DNA from: Eledone cirrhosa
Lineage: Eukaryota; Mollusca; Cephalopoda; Octopoda; Eledonidae
Direction: 5' to 3'
Assembly (NCBI GenBank): GCA_964016885.1
Contig: OZ024743.1
Span: 77,238,606-77,302,605, forward strand
DNA: 64,000 nt
Made by a program: the position numbers and the translations under genes. Each line of letters starts with the position of its first letter. Within the stretch, counting starts at the first letter, position 1. The notes beneath the pieces are model-generated. The model made no database searches. It worked only from the letters and a program-made list of their open reading frames with translations, and was not told the DNA's origin. Positions 55,098-64,000 of the stretch are shown here, piece by piece.

Positions 55098-55149
<52 letters not shown>
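54922..55149 (+). repeat. Coding-like remnant and (TA)n before the LINE
   Basis: 54922-55101 reads open KIEASVVAKPTRFNEELCSQ, ALDEMRNLRVITFVRRHDK, LKTVAGKPSHDTEATRKPTG then a stop. It could be part of the LINE upstream of its RT or an unrelated fragment; I do not recognise it. (TA)n follows at 55101-55149. Confidence 0.4.
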
Positions 55150-55150
<1 letters not shown>

Positions 55151-55151
<1 letters not shown>

Positions 55152-57103
55152 CCAGGAGCGAAGCTAGGAGACAAGTGTACTTCGCAAGAAGGGAAGCAGA
55201 GGAAAGAAAATTCAAGCATGTTCTACAACGCGAGGACCAAAAACGTGAGGTGTTCAGGATTGCTAGGCAATGTGTCAAGGAAAACCGTGATATTGTCGGG
55301 GAGAAGTGTGTACTTAATGATGATGGTGTACTTGCCATCACTGACGCTGATAAGAAGGTAGCTTGGAAGTGTCACTACGAAAGGCTACTAAATGAGGAGA
55401 ATAAATGGGAGAAAGACAGTCTCCCCCACATCAATCCAATAGAGGGACCAGCAGTGTTAGACGAAGGTAGTATAATAAGTAAGGCAATCAAAGATATGAA
55501 GACGGGTAAGGCGGCTGGGCCTTCGGAAATAGTTGCTGAAATGCTGAAAGCTTCTGGAATGGTGGGACACACCATGGTCACCCGGATAGTAAACCAAGTC
55601 ATACAGAATGGGGTTGTTCCGAAGGACTGGCGTAGCAGCAGCATCATCAACTGCTACAAGGGTAAAGGAAATGCCCTAGATAGGAGTAACTATAGAGGCA
55701 TTAAATTAATCGACCAGGTCATGAAGGTCACAGAAAAAGTAATACCGCAACTAATCAGAGAGAGAATTGATCTAGATGAAATGCAGTTCGGGTTTGTGTC
55801 AGGTAAAAGTACCACAGACGCTCTTTTCATTGTATGACAACTACACGAGAAGTACCTAGCTAAAAGTAAACCCCTATACTTAGCTTTTGTCGACTTGGAG
55901 AAAGCCTTCGACAGAGTCCCCCGTTCCATTATCTGGTGGGCTCTTAGAAAACTAGGGGTTGATGAATGGCTTGTGAGAGCTATACAAGCCATGTATAAAG
56001 AAACAGTCAGCAAGGTTAGAATTAACAACGAATATAGTGAAGAGTTTAGCGTAAAAGTTGGTGTTCATCAGGGCTCCGTTCTTAGCCCCCTACTATTTAT
56101 TATTGCCCTTCAGGCTATAACAGTGGAGTTCAAGACCAGCTGCCCATGGGAACTCCTATACGCAGATGATCTAACGCTCATAGCTGAATCAATGGTCGAA
56201 CTAGAGAAGAAATTCCAAACATGGAATCATGGCCTAGAATCAAAAGGCCTTAAAATTAACCTGTCTAAGACTAAAGTTCTAGTTTGTAGGAAGGAAAATA
56301 GGGCACCGGTCCCATCCGGGAAATGGCCATGCTCAGTGTGTAGGAAAGGAGTAGGTAGAAACTCCATTTTATGTCCTGAATGCAAAGTATGGGTGCATAA
56401 AAGATGTAGTGGGATCACAGGTAAGCTAACTAAGAACATAGATTTTATATGTGGCCGGTGCTCTGGTGCAATAAGTAGCAGCAAGTGCCCACAGAATACT
56501 AGCTCATTCCATTGCACAGATGGTTCTATAGAAATAGTGGACAGCTTCCGTTACCTGGGTGACAAAATCAGCAGTGGGGGAGGGTGCTCTGAAAGTACAG
56601 TAGCTAGAGTCAGAACTGGATGGAAAAAGTTCAGAGAGCTTATACCACTATTAGCCGCTAAAGGGTTCTCTCTAAAAATGAAAGGCAGGCTGTATGATGC
56701 CTGCATACGAACAGCAATGTTACATGGCAGTGAGACCTGGGCATTGTGTGCAGAGGATATACGCTGACTAGAGAGGAACGAAGCTTGCATGCTCCGCTGG
56801 ATGTGTAATAGTAATATACGTGAACGGCAAAGCATAAACGAACTAAGGGAAAAATTAGAAATAAGAGGGATCAGATGTTGTTTACTCGAGAGAAGACTAC
56901 GTTGGTATGGTCACGTGATGCGCATGAAAGACGACAGCTGTATAAGGGCAATAAAAATAGACAGTAGCCACGGAGTAAGCAGACCCAGAAAAACCTGGGA
57001 CTTGATAAATTCCAACCTCACACACTTGTACCTCTCCAAGACAATGTCACTGGACCGAGATCTTTGGCGCTACACAGTAATAGAGAAGACCCACCTTACC
57101 TAA
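55151..57103 (+). pseudogene. LINE-1f ORF2-like protein with a PHD-like finger, two nonsense codons
   Basis: 650 codons in one frame, interrupted only by TGA at 55835-55837 (FIV*QLHEKY) and TGA at 56765-56767 (EDIR*LERNE). Order: basic N-terminal linker (ARSEARRQVYFARREAEE), KAAGPSEIVAEMLK, RSNYRGIKLIDQVMKVTEK, DEMQFGFVSGKSTTDALF, LAFVDLEKAFDRVPR (catalytic Asp), VGVHQGSVLSPLLFIIALQA, LLYADDLTLIAES (YADD at 56159), LESKGLKINLSKTKVLVC. Then a C4HC3 cluster at 56330-56461: C-x2-C (CSVC), C-x2-C (CPEC), H-x2-C (VHKRC), C-x2-C (CGRC), the ligand layout of a PHD finger. Then SFRYLGDKISSGGGCSEST, GRLYDACIRTAMLHGSETWA and RRLRWYGHVMRMKDDSC. The reading frame is otherwise intact. Confidence 0.92.
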
Positions 57104-57440
57104 GTACAAAGTGAAACCTACTACAGTCAGTAGGCACCTCTAACAAAACACACCCTCGTCCCATTACCACCCCTTTCAATGTAAAGTTATGTTGGTACCA
57201 CAACATCCAGTCCGAAACAAATGAGGTCGTGTACGTGTCACGACAAAAAAACACACAGTCCACGCTGTAATGTGGCCGTGTATGTAACATGGTAAAAACC
57301 TCCCAGTCCACACTGTAAACATGGTTGGTGTTAGGAAGGGCATCCAGCCGTAGAAAACCTATGCAACCTTGCCTTAAGTGGGAAAACTCCCGTCCAAACC
57401 CATGCAAGCGTGGAATATGGACGTTAAACGATGATGATGA
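55151..57440 (+). mobile_element. LINE-1f, longest copy, RT + PHD-like finger + C-terminus + tail
   Basis: RT-bearing copy of the non-LTR family represented by the fragments at 778-1890, 15484-16068, 53578-54660 and 61410-61865. One reading frame spans 55151-57103. The ORF is followed by a ~335-bp tail with AAAACACACAGTCCACGCT, GTTAGGAAGGGCATCCAGCC and GATGATGATGATGG at the end (57427-57441). Truncated 5' (no endonuclease seen). The (TA)n directly before it may be the target. I would place it near RTE-type elements by its C-terminal RLRWYGHVMRM signature; clade is uncertain. Confidence 0.9.
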
Positions 57441-57590
57441 TGGTGTGTTATATTTGTAAGATTCCTAACAATAAAAAATTGTATTTATTATATATGTTTA
57501 TATCTTCATTCTGAAATAATTGTGAACAATTTGTAATGTTACTTATAGAATTGTGAATAATAAAATCTATTAATCTTTTAAATTTTGTAG

Positions 57591-57695
57591 AAAAATAAAA
57601 GATGCAATAATAAAATATAGTCGGAGTACTATAGTTGAATTACAGCAGCGATCTATAGAATATTCTTCTCTCTTCTCCAAATATGACCATATGAG
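57591..57695 (+). CDS. AP1G1: AP1G1 internal exon j
   Basis: Encodes KKIKDAIIKYSRSTIVELQQ then RSIEYSSLFSKYDHM and two bases of Arg. It corresponds to the final trunk segment ([21 protein letters not shown]). Acceptor TTTTGTAG ends at 57590; donor GTAACA starts at 57696, a weak donor. The split codons on both sides join correctly to exons i and k. Confidence 0.95.
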
Positions 57696-57824
57696 GTAAC
57701 ACTTCATTCTTATGTCTCTAATTTCTAATTGTTGTCATTTTTCATAAACCTCATTATAAAAATATATGAAAATATATCTGATTTTATTTAACCATTCTTC
57801 CACTTGAGTTTTTATATTGAACTA

Positions 57825-58115
57825 ATTCATCATCATCATCATCATCATCACCACCATCATCACCACCATCACCATCATCATCACCACCATCACCATCATC
57901 GCCATCATCATCATCATCATCACCATTTTTCGTCCGTTCTTCTACACTTGCATGGGTTGGACAGGTCCTTCTCAGAACAGTATCTCTCCACTTACTGTGT
58001 TTCTTTGTCATCTCCTCTGTGAGTCTTAGCTATTTGAAGTCAGCTCTTACCACGTCTACCCAGGTCTTCCTCAGTCTACATCTACTGCTATCCACAGGCA
58101 TTTCCTTATTAAATT
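57825..58115 (-). mobile_element. (CAT/CAC)n plus LINE-1f 3' end
   Basis: 57828-57926 is an expanded CAT/CAC tract, that is, the GATGAT tail of a minus-strand LINE; 57927-58115 continues with CGTCCGTTCTTCTACACTTG and C-terminal sequence (TACCACGTCTACCCAGGTCT). Confidence 0.75.
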
Positions 58116-58134
58116 TTTTTAATTAACATTATTT

Positions 58135-58485
58135 TCTTTTTAATTGTGCCACAAAAAAATGCACCCAATACTCCCTGTCAGGTGATTAGTGGTATGAAGG
58201 GTTCCAACTGTAGAAACCATGCCGTAAAAAAGGTTAAGAGGATTCTTCAGTGTATCAAGGGCATAACAACTTCTCTGGTGTTGGTGACACAAAGAAACCC
58301 AGCCATAGAAAACTTACCGAACAAAGAGTATAGAGGACTCCTCATGTGTGTCAAGGACATGATAACATCCCTAGTGCTGGTGCAAGAACATATGTAAGCA
58401 AGACCCCCCCCCCCCCCCCACCTTCTGCCTATATGATAGTAACTTTGATTAAGTACTGACTTGGTCTGTGAGAAGCCATCCAACC
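58135..58485 (+). repeat. LINE tail B
   Basis: AAATGCACCCAATACTCCCT, two TTAAGAGGATTCTTC/TAGAGGACTCCTC blocks, GACATGATAACATCCCTAGT and a poly-C run at 58407-58420. Confidence 0.7.
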
Positions 58486-58935
58486 CTTGCTTATTCTTCT
58501 CCTCCTATTCCTGGTGATTGGGAGGAGGCTATCCTCTCGACCAATACGCTACTGTGGGTGCTGCTGGTTGACTCCGATGATAATGTTCTTCCACTCTTCT
58601 TTATCCATGGTACTGACCTTACCATGGTCGAGGTCAAGGTACTGCGATCTCAGGTTCTTCTTGATTTGTTTTGTCCATGTCTTCCTTGGTGCGTTGTGCT
58701 GGATTCTCCAGTGCATGGGTTGCTGTCCTGACAAAAGCTGGTGTGGTAGTCTTTTGGTGCTCATTCTGCAGACGTTGCCAAACCACTGTTGCCTACATTG
58801 CCAGATTTAGTCTTAAATGGTCAGCTGCTGCTGGCACTGTTCTCGGATGCTGTTTGAAAATTGGTCACGTTAAAGAGACACCAAGGGTCTGACGAAGACA
58901 TCTCATTTAGAACAGGCATTAAATGATGATGATGA
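58486..58935 (-). mobile_element. LINE C-terminal fragment (fourth family)
   Basis: Minus strand: QHNAPRKTWTKQIKKNLRSQ and YLDLDHGKVSTMDKEEWKN, a PRKTW...D...W layout typical of the last residues of RTE-type LINE proteins. GATGATGATGATA occurs at its right edge (58924-58936). Confidence 0.6.
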
Positions 58936-59224
58936 TAGGTTTTTTTAAACATTATTTCAAGTGAATTGTTATACATTATTTATAAACCTTTTATATTATA
59001 TTATCTTTTAATAGACTGTGTTATAAGACATATTTTAAATCACTATTCACAATGTCCATTTGTTTTTGTTTTAAAGTCATAACTGAAACAGTGCCTCATG
59101 CACCATTTCCTTCTCCACATTCTTGTCAATTCTCTTGTTATTTATTATGGATATATTTAATTAGAATCAACTATGTCATTGTTTGAATCTTCTATTTGTT
59201 TCTCTATAATGTTTGTTGTTGTAG
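58936..59224. other. AT-rich intron before exon k
   Basis: Nothing recognised. Confidence 0.45.
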
Positions 59225-59360
59225 AGGTGCCCTGCTGGAACACATGCCTTTGATTGAGAGTAAACGCCAGAGTATGTACAACACTGACAGTATACAAGAC
59301 CACGACTTATTAAATGGTGATGTTGAAAAGACCAATGTACAGAACACTCAACATACTGAG
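59225..59360 (+). CDS. AP1G1: AP1G1 internal exon k (trunk-hinge boundary)
   Basis: Completes the split Arg codon and reads GALLEHMPLIESKRQSM followed by a polar, Asp/Asn/Gln-rich stretch ending TQHTE. The first part matches R(S/G)ALLERMPVMEK of gamma-1; the rest is low-complexity hinge, which is expected to diverge. Acceptor TTGTAG ends at 59224 and the donor is GTATAT at 59361, which is weak because it runs into a TATA tract. Confidence 0.92.
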
Positions 59361-59839
59361 GTATATATATACTAAGACTATTAGCATTCTTTAGTATATG
59401 AGAGTACATGAGTAAGACTTGCACAAAATGTACAAAACACCAATATAACACGAAAAATTAAAGCCTTTACCTTAATATTGTGAATTTTCACAATGGATTT
59501 TTCACTAATAAAGATACGATAAACATTTGAATGGACAAACTTGTTGCAGAATGTTAAGATTTAAAAACTAAACTTGAAGATATTAAATTAGCTAATGTTT
59601 AAAGTTTACAGAAAATCTTGTTTTTAAAGACACCACCTTAATATTAGACCTAAATGTTAAACCAATAAGTTTTATTAAACTGCAGTTTAATCTAAGTATA
59701 TTTTAAATAGCATTTGAAGGTTTGAAGTTACATCTGATTAAATTAAATCTTGGAATTTCTACAAGGTCAGCTAGTATCCTTTAAATCCTTTACTAATCTA
59801 GCATTTTATGAGTAGGTTTATTGTATTTTACACCCTTCT
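59361..59839. other. AT-rich intron, no feature seen
   Basis: Nothing recognised. Confidence 0.45.
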
Positions 59840-60240
59840 TCTTATTATTATTCCTGAGAGGGTCGTGGGGACAGAGTCCTCAAACACTTCTTCCAGCAGG
59901 TCCTGTCAGAAGCAGCCGTCTCCAACTGATCCGGTTGGATCCCCAAGTGAGACCAGCCAAGCTCATGGACGTTATCCAACCACCTTGCTCAGGGTCTACT
60001 CCTGAGTCTCCTGTTGGTTGGTTTTGCTCATAAAATCTATCCAGTGATTCTTTCCTGAGACATTCTAACCACATGCTCATAGTATCAGAGCTGTGATCTC
60101 TCAAATCAGAGAAATAGTGGCTCTACCTGGAGTGACTCTTTGAACTCCGAGTAACACGCTCTATTGAGTAACATTACTCCAAAGACCCTTCGGAGGAACC
60201 ATGTTTCAGCTGCTTGTATTTGCGATCCTAAATACAAGTC
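59840..60240 (-). mobile_element. LINE-2f C-terminal fragment (best copy)
   Basis: Minus strand: MWLECLRKESLDRFYEQNQP, then GDSGVDPEQGGWITSMSLAG and NRISWRRLLLTGPAGRS. Colinear with 6740-7085. Confidence 0.7.
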
Positions 60241-60386
60241 ACCAAAATGAGGTTATTCTACATAATCAAATGTTAATTAACTTATTTAATCAATTTAAAT
60301 TTAATATTCTGTAAAAACATAGAAAATCGTAAAAAACAATAACATTAATTAGTTATCCTGTGGCAGACTCTTTAATAATAATTAAA

Positions 60387-60436
60387 CATGACTTGCAAGC
60401 AGGGAAAAGCAGATGTAAAATGATGATGATGATGAT
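60387..60436 (+). repeat. Very short LINE tail end (variant)
   Basis: CTTGCAAGCAGGGAAAAGCA, GATGTAAAATGATGATGATG. Only about 50 bp. Confidence 0.7.
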
Positions 60437-60527
60437 GGCTAGTTTTTATTGTGGTATTGAGGTCTCCAGACTTATATTGACATCTACACTAACAACTTTC
60501 TATTTGTTTGTATTGTATTACCTACAG

Positions 60528-60678
60528 AGTCAAAATATTTTGGATCTTATTGGTGATCTTGCATCTGATCCAGTCATAAATACCAACCAAGAACCACAGA
60601 AACCAACTGCTGCCACGGATCTTCTTGATCTTCTTGATGTTGGCGTCAGCAGTACCAATTCAGACAATATAAATACAG
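60528..60678 (+). CDS. AP1G1: AP1G1 internal exon l (hinge, clathrin-box-like motifs)
   Basis: Encodes 50 codons plus one base: SQNILDLIGDLASDPV ... ATDLLDLLDVGVSSTN ... INT. The hinge of gamma-1 binds clathrin through short leucine/aspartate motifs; LLDLLD here is a good clathrin-box-like match, and ILDLIGDL resembles a second one. Acceptor CTACAG ends at 60527; donor GTTAGT starts at 60679. Phase is 1 at the 3' end and is matched by exon m. The motif reading is inference from known AP-1 hinge biology. Confidence 0.92.
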
Positions 60679-61040
60679 GTTAGTTTCTTTGAAATAATTT
60701 TTGTCTTTTTGCCTCCACTATTGTGATGATGATGATGATCTTGTTGGTTACACAATTCAATTTGTGATACACTGAAATAAAGCTTATGGGAGCATTTACC
60801 AGCTAGCCATGAAGTCCTTTCATTGTTTAAGTATGATGATCTAAGGATAATTACATCTTAACCCTTTAGCATTTAAACTGCCTTCCCTCTTCCTGTTATT
60901 CCAATGACAAGGAACATTCTCCATATTGAATAAGCCAGGAATCCCCTGCAACCCACCTCAACTAGAAATAGCTATGTCTGTTATCTTTTCTCCTTAAACT
61001 CCTTCACAATATCTACTATCATTTCAATACCTTACTATGA
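60679..61040. other. Intronic DNA with (GAT)n and a MITE E end
   Basis: (GAT)n at 60724-60738. TTAACCCTTTAGCATTTAAA at 60869-60888 is a solitary MITE E terminus. Confidence 0.5.
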
Positions 61041-61146
61041 TTTCAATATCATTTCAATATCTTACTATGAACCCATGCTAGCGTGGAAGATAGACGTTAA
61101 ACGATAATGATGATGATTTCAATATCATTTCAATATCTTACTATGA
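61041..61146 (+). mobile_element. 46-bp LINE-end insertion with 30-bp target-site duplication
   Basis: 61071-61116 is only the last 46 bases of tail A (ACCCATGCTAGCGTGGAAGA ... GATGATGA). The 30 bases on its left, 61041-61070 (TTTCAATATCATTTCAATAT then CTTACTATGA), are repeated exactly on its right, 61117-61146. Confidence 0.85.
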
Positions 61147-61221
61147 TTTCAATATCATTTTGGGAGAAAATTGTTACTTCCTTTTATTATAGGTTTTAGA
61201 ATATTTTAATTCTTTTATCTT

Positions 61222-61890
61222 TTTAACATTTAAACCGGCTATATCCTGCCATAATTCTCTTACCTCTTTCTGTTCAAACCAGCTGTGACCAGCCACTCAT
61301 ACTGATGTTAAGGTATTATTCTCAAAATAAATAATATCAAAATCTCATAGATACTATATTATGTGAGGTAAACCTTTACCACAAAAATGTAATAGTAAAT
61401 ATAGAGTAATCATCATCATAATCGTTTAACGTCCATCTTCCACGCTAGCATGGGTTAGACAGGAATTGTCCCACTTGAGGTAAGATTGGTTGGGTGACCG
61501 TGTCTCACTCGTATAGGACTATCTGGCAGCTTTTCTATAGCTAGATGCCCTTCCTAACACCAACCACATTTACAGTGTAGAACTGGGAACTTTTTACTGT
61601 GTTACCTACACGGCCACATTACAGTGTAGACTGTGTGTTTTTTGTCGTGACACCTACACAATCTCATTTATTTGGACTGGATGTTGTGATACCAAGATAA
61701 CTTTACAGAGAAAGGGTGGTCTTGGTGGGAGGGTGGAATAGGGGTAGTGGGTTGGGGTGTATATTTGGTTAAGAGGTGCCTACTGACTGTAGGTTTCGCT
61801 TTGTACATAGGCAAGGCAGGTCTTCTGTATTACTGAATAGCGCCAAAGAGCTCTGTCCAATGACATTGTGTAAATGCTAAAGGGTTAAAA
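61222..61890. mobile_element. MITE E split by a minus-strand LINE-1f 3' end
   Basis: MITE sequence at 61222-61409 (ACATTTAAACCGGCTATATC ... AAATATAGAGTAA) and 61866-61890 (GTAAATGCTAAAGGGTTAAA). Comparison with the uninterrupted copy at 32354-32578 shows the break falls inside the MITE. The insert, 61410-61865, is LINE-1f tail plus the last C-terminal codons, minus strand (ATCATCATAATCGTTTAACG to CCAATGACATTGT). Confidence 0.75.
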
Positions 61891-61978
61891 AATAATGAGA
61901 ATATTTTTTGAAGGAAATAATGTTTCTGTTATTTTTTGATATTCTGTGTTACAGCAAATCATGTGTTTATCCAATCAT

Positions 61979-62305
61979 ATTCTCGGGTCATAAATAATAG
62001 GTGGAGTTGAAATAAGTGGGAGTGTGGGGTGGAAAAAAATGGATATTTTTTCTAGGTTATCTCCCTTGATCTTTTTAAAAACCAGAATTAGTAATTTAGT
62101 TTACATAGAGACCCCCTCCCAACCCATCCTATTTATTTAATAACGTATGGGATTTTTAGTAATGTACTTATTTTGCCATGTATGTTTTTTAATATCTAAA
62201 GAAAATTGTCACAGGAATGCTACCACTTCAAATAAAATGTCACTACAGATAGATTAACAAAAATTAATATGTGGGGTGGGGACGATTATTCGAGACCCCA
62301 GAGTA
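61979..62305. mobile_element. MITE with ACTCTC ends (copy 2)
   Basis: Left TTCTCGGGTCATAAATAATA, right end inverse TACTCTGGGGTCTCGAATAA; interior shares TTTTTAAAAACCAGAATTAG and ACCCATCCT with copy 1 at 3832-4088. Confidence 0.6.
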
Positions 62306-62344
62306 TTCATGTTTAAAAACTGAATGTCATATATTCTTATGTGT

Positions 62345-62815
62345 AGAAACATGGCTTAGTGGTTAGGTTGTTGGACTCACAATCATAAGATCATGAGTTC
62401 AATTGTCAGCTGAGGTGGCACATAGTAGTGTCCTTGAGCAAGGTACTTTGTTTCATGTCACTCCAGTTCATTCAGCTGGAAATAATGAGTACCAGCATTA
62501 GCTGAGTATTCCACAGACATGTGTACCCTTAATGTAGTTCTCAGGGAGATTCAGCATAACACTGTGTGATAAGGCTGGCTCTTGAATTACAGGTACAGTC
62601 CAGTTCTCAGGGAGATTCAGCATGACACTGTGTGAAAAGGCTGGCTCTTGAATTACAGATATAACTCATTTTTGCCAGCAGAGTGGACTGGAGCAACATG
62701 AAATAAAGTGTTTTGCTCAAGGACACAACATTCTGTCTAGTCTGGAGATGAAACTCACGATCCTATGATAGTAAGTCCAGCACCCTAACCACTAAGCCAT
62801 GTACCTTCAAAAGAA
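62345..62815. repeat. SINE-2 pair facing each other with an internal duplication
   Basis: 62345-62530 is SINE-2 plus (ACATGGCTTAGTGGTTAGGT, TCATGAGTTCAATTGTCAG, CCTTGAGCAAGGTACTTTG). 62535-62660 holds two copies of TTCTCAGGGAGATTCAGCAT then GGCTGGCTCTTGAATTACAG. 62670-62815 is SINE-2 minus (GTGGACTGGAGCAACATGAA ... CTAACCACTAAGCCATGTAC). The two tRNA-like heads point outwards. Confidence 0.85.
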
Positions 62816-63014
62816 AAAATTTGTGGCTTTCCAAAATTGTTTGTCACAAAATTCTGTGTTAACCCTGTTTTTCTACAACAAATCTCTCCACAATCTACAA
62901 ACCTGAACTGTGCATCATCAAAAGCTGCATATCACACCATAGACCATATATAATAATAATAAGGATTTCTAGTATAGGCACACGGCCATTAATTTGTGGG
63001 GAGGGAAAGTCAAT

Positions 63015-63165
63015 GAAATCGACACCAGTACATTACTGGTGCTTTATTTTATCGATCCTGTAAGGATGAAAGGCAAGTGAGGTAATAATAATAATAATGA
63101 AAAGGTAATAATAATAATAATGAAAATGATTGTGAAAAGGTAATAATAATAATAATAATGAAAAT
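63015..63165 (-). repeat. SINE-1 fragment and (TAA)n
   Basis: 63015-63078 is minus-strand SINE-1 body (CCAGTACATTACTGGTGCTT, TATCGATCCTGTAAGGATGA). (TAATAA)n runs follow at 63081-63160. Confidence 0.8.
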
Positions 63166-63167
63166 GA

Positions 63168-63440
63168 TTGTGTACAGTGCTCAGGTGCACTACAACTCAT
63201 CAAAGGTGCATGTATAGTACATAGAATAATGTACAAATGTCAGGAAAGTAAACAGTATGAGTCATGATATACACACACACCTGTGTGTATGGAGGGGGGG
63301 GGGGGATATTAGGTGCAGTGTTGGAAAATTTCGGGAAGCATGGAGGTTTTGAAGGATGCAGTGTCCCAACAGCTAACAACTGATGCAGGTAGTTTGTTCT
63401 ATGCTTCAGCAACTCTGAGCGTGAAAACATGTTTCTGAAA
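63168..63440 (-). mobile_element. CR1-like LINE 3' end
   Basis: Colinear with 9418-9668: GTGTACAGTGCTCAGGTGCA, GAAGCATGGAGGTTTTGAAG and GCATAGAACAAACTACCTGC on the minus strand. A poly-G run lies at 63294-63304. Confidence 0.65.
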
Positions 63441-63522
63441 GTCATGGGAGCTGTGCTGTTTTCTGATTTGTAACTATGTCCATGGGCCAAAATGTAAAAT
63501 ATATTTTCTTTTCTCTACATAG

Positions 63523-63603
63523 GTCCCCCTTCAATGAATAATTTGATAGATGGTCTTATACATTCATCTACACCTTTGAACAACCAAATTAATGGCAAAT
63601 CTG
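63523..63603 (+). CDS. AP1G1: AP1G1 internal exon m (hinge, last in window)
   Basis: Completes a split Gly codon and encodes PPSMNNLIDGLIHSSTPLNN then QINGKS plus one base. It has no conserved domain and is assigned by phase, splice sites (acceptor CTACATAG ending at 63522, donor GTGAGT at 63604) and hinge-like composition; NLIDGL resembles the LLDGL seen in gamma hinges. The gamma-ear (about 120 residues) is not in the window and should lie beyond 64000. Confidence 0.8.
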
Positions 63604-63774
63604 GTGAGTGTTTTTAACTTTCAATTACAGTCCTTTAAATTGAGACTGATATTTTATAAATTGTATTAAATCTAATTAAAATGCAATTCCATCCACCGTT
63701 ATGCTGCTTAAGAAAATGTGATCAATCTAAATCAATCTTTATTGATATCTTATTGTATTTATATATCTGGTGTA

Positions 63775-63950
63775 GAATAGGTACGTCATATCCCTGTATG
63801 GTGTAATAAGCAACTAAAAGGGTTGGCAAGAGGAAGGGCATTCCAACTGTAAAACATTGCATCAAAAAGGACCTTATGATGAGTAAAGTTAAGCCTGTCA
63901 TGAAACCCCCTGCTTTAGTAGGGAAGATGTCTTTGAAACACTTATTGTTG
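63775..63950 (+). repeat. Decayed LINE tail B
   Basis: AAGGGTTGGCAAGAGGAAGG, GCATTCCAACTGTAAAACAT and CCCCCTGCTTTAGTAGGGAA. No end repeat visible. Confidence 0.5.
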
Positions 63951-64000
63951 AGGTCACTGTTGATACCTATATATCCAAAGAAACATTGATATCTGTGTGT

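Noticed and set aside
57804..58022. Poly-histidine open frame
   Set aside because: Translation of a (CAT/CAC)n tract that is the expanded tail of a minus-strand LINE.

Overview
The window is metazoan nuclear DNA, almost certainly from a cephalopod and probably an octopus. The support is AT-rich sequence with GT-AG introns, dense tRNA-derived SINEs of the type known from cephalopods, very many copies of a LINE 3' tail ending in (GATGAT)n, and long runs of minisatellite. I found no bacterial operon, rRNA gene or CRISPR array.

The only host gene I can support is the middle of one plus-strand gene, AP1G1, the gamma subunit of the AP-1 clathrin adaptor. Thirteen exons lie between 12947 and 63603. 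All junctions keep phase and together they give 1459 coding bases (486 codons plus one base) with no stop. They cover the second half of the adaptin trunk and part of the hinge. The first exon starts at LVPQLVRIL, so the 5' exons are upstream of the window or were missed. The gamma-ear exons should lie downstream of 64000. Introns run from 899 to 16596 bp.

Everything else is repeat or featureless intron. (1) 1-12946 holds LINE tails, SINEs and fold-back elements. (2) 13043-20290 holds 3' parts of several LINE families, two zinc-finger remnants of LINE type and a 72-bp-arm palindrome. (3) 20390-29153 holds a minus-strand YLDD reverse transcriptase pseudogene, a 5'-truncated Tx1-like LINE with a 31-bp target-site duplication, a pogo/Tigger remnant, and a 1.5-kb minisatellite that grew from a SINE head. 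(4) 33357-49952, the largest intron, holds a second minisatellite grown from a SINE head and a roughly 11.6-kb array of a 35-bp satellite. (5) 50166-64000 holds a 50-bp minisatellite derived from a LINE tail, a nearly intact LINE whose ORF carries a PHD-like zinc finger, and nested MITEs.

Two observations deserve most attention. First, one LINE family encodes a C4HC3 PHD-like finger between its reverse transcriptase and C-terminal domains, and the finger is preserved in three separate copies here. Second, several tandem arrays in this one gene are amplified pieces of retroelements (SINE heads, SINE body, LINE tail), so retroelement ends seem to seed satellites at this locus. I see no undescribed multi-gene system.
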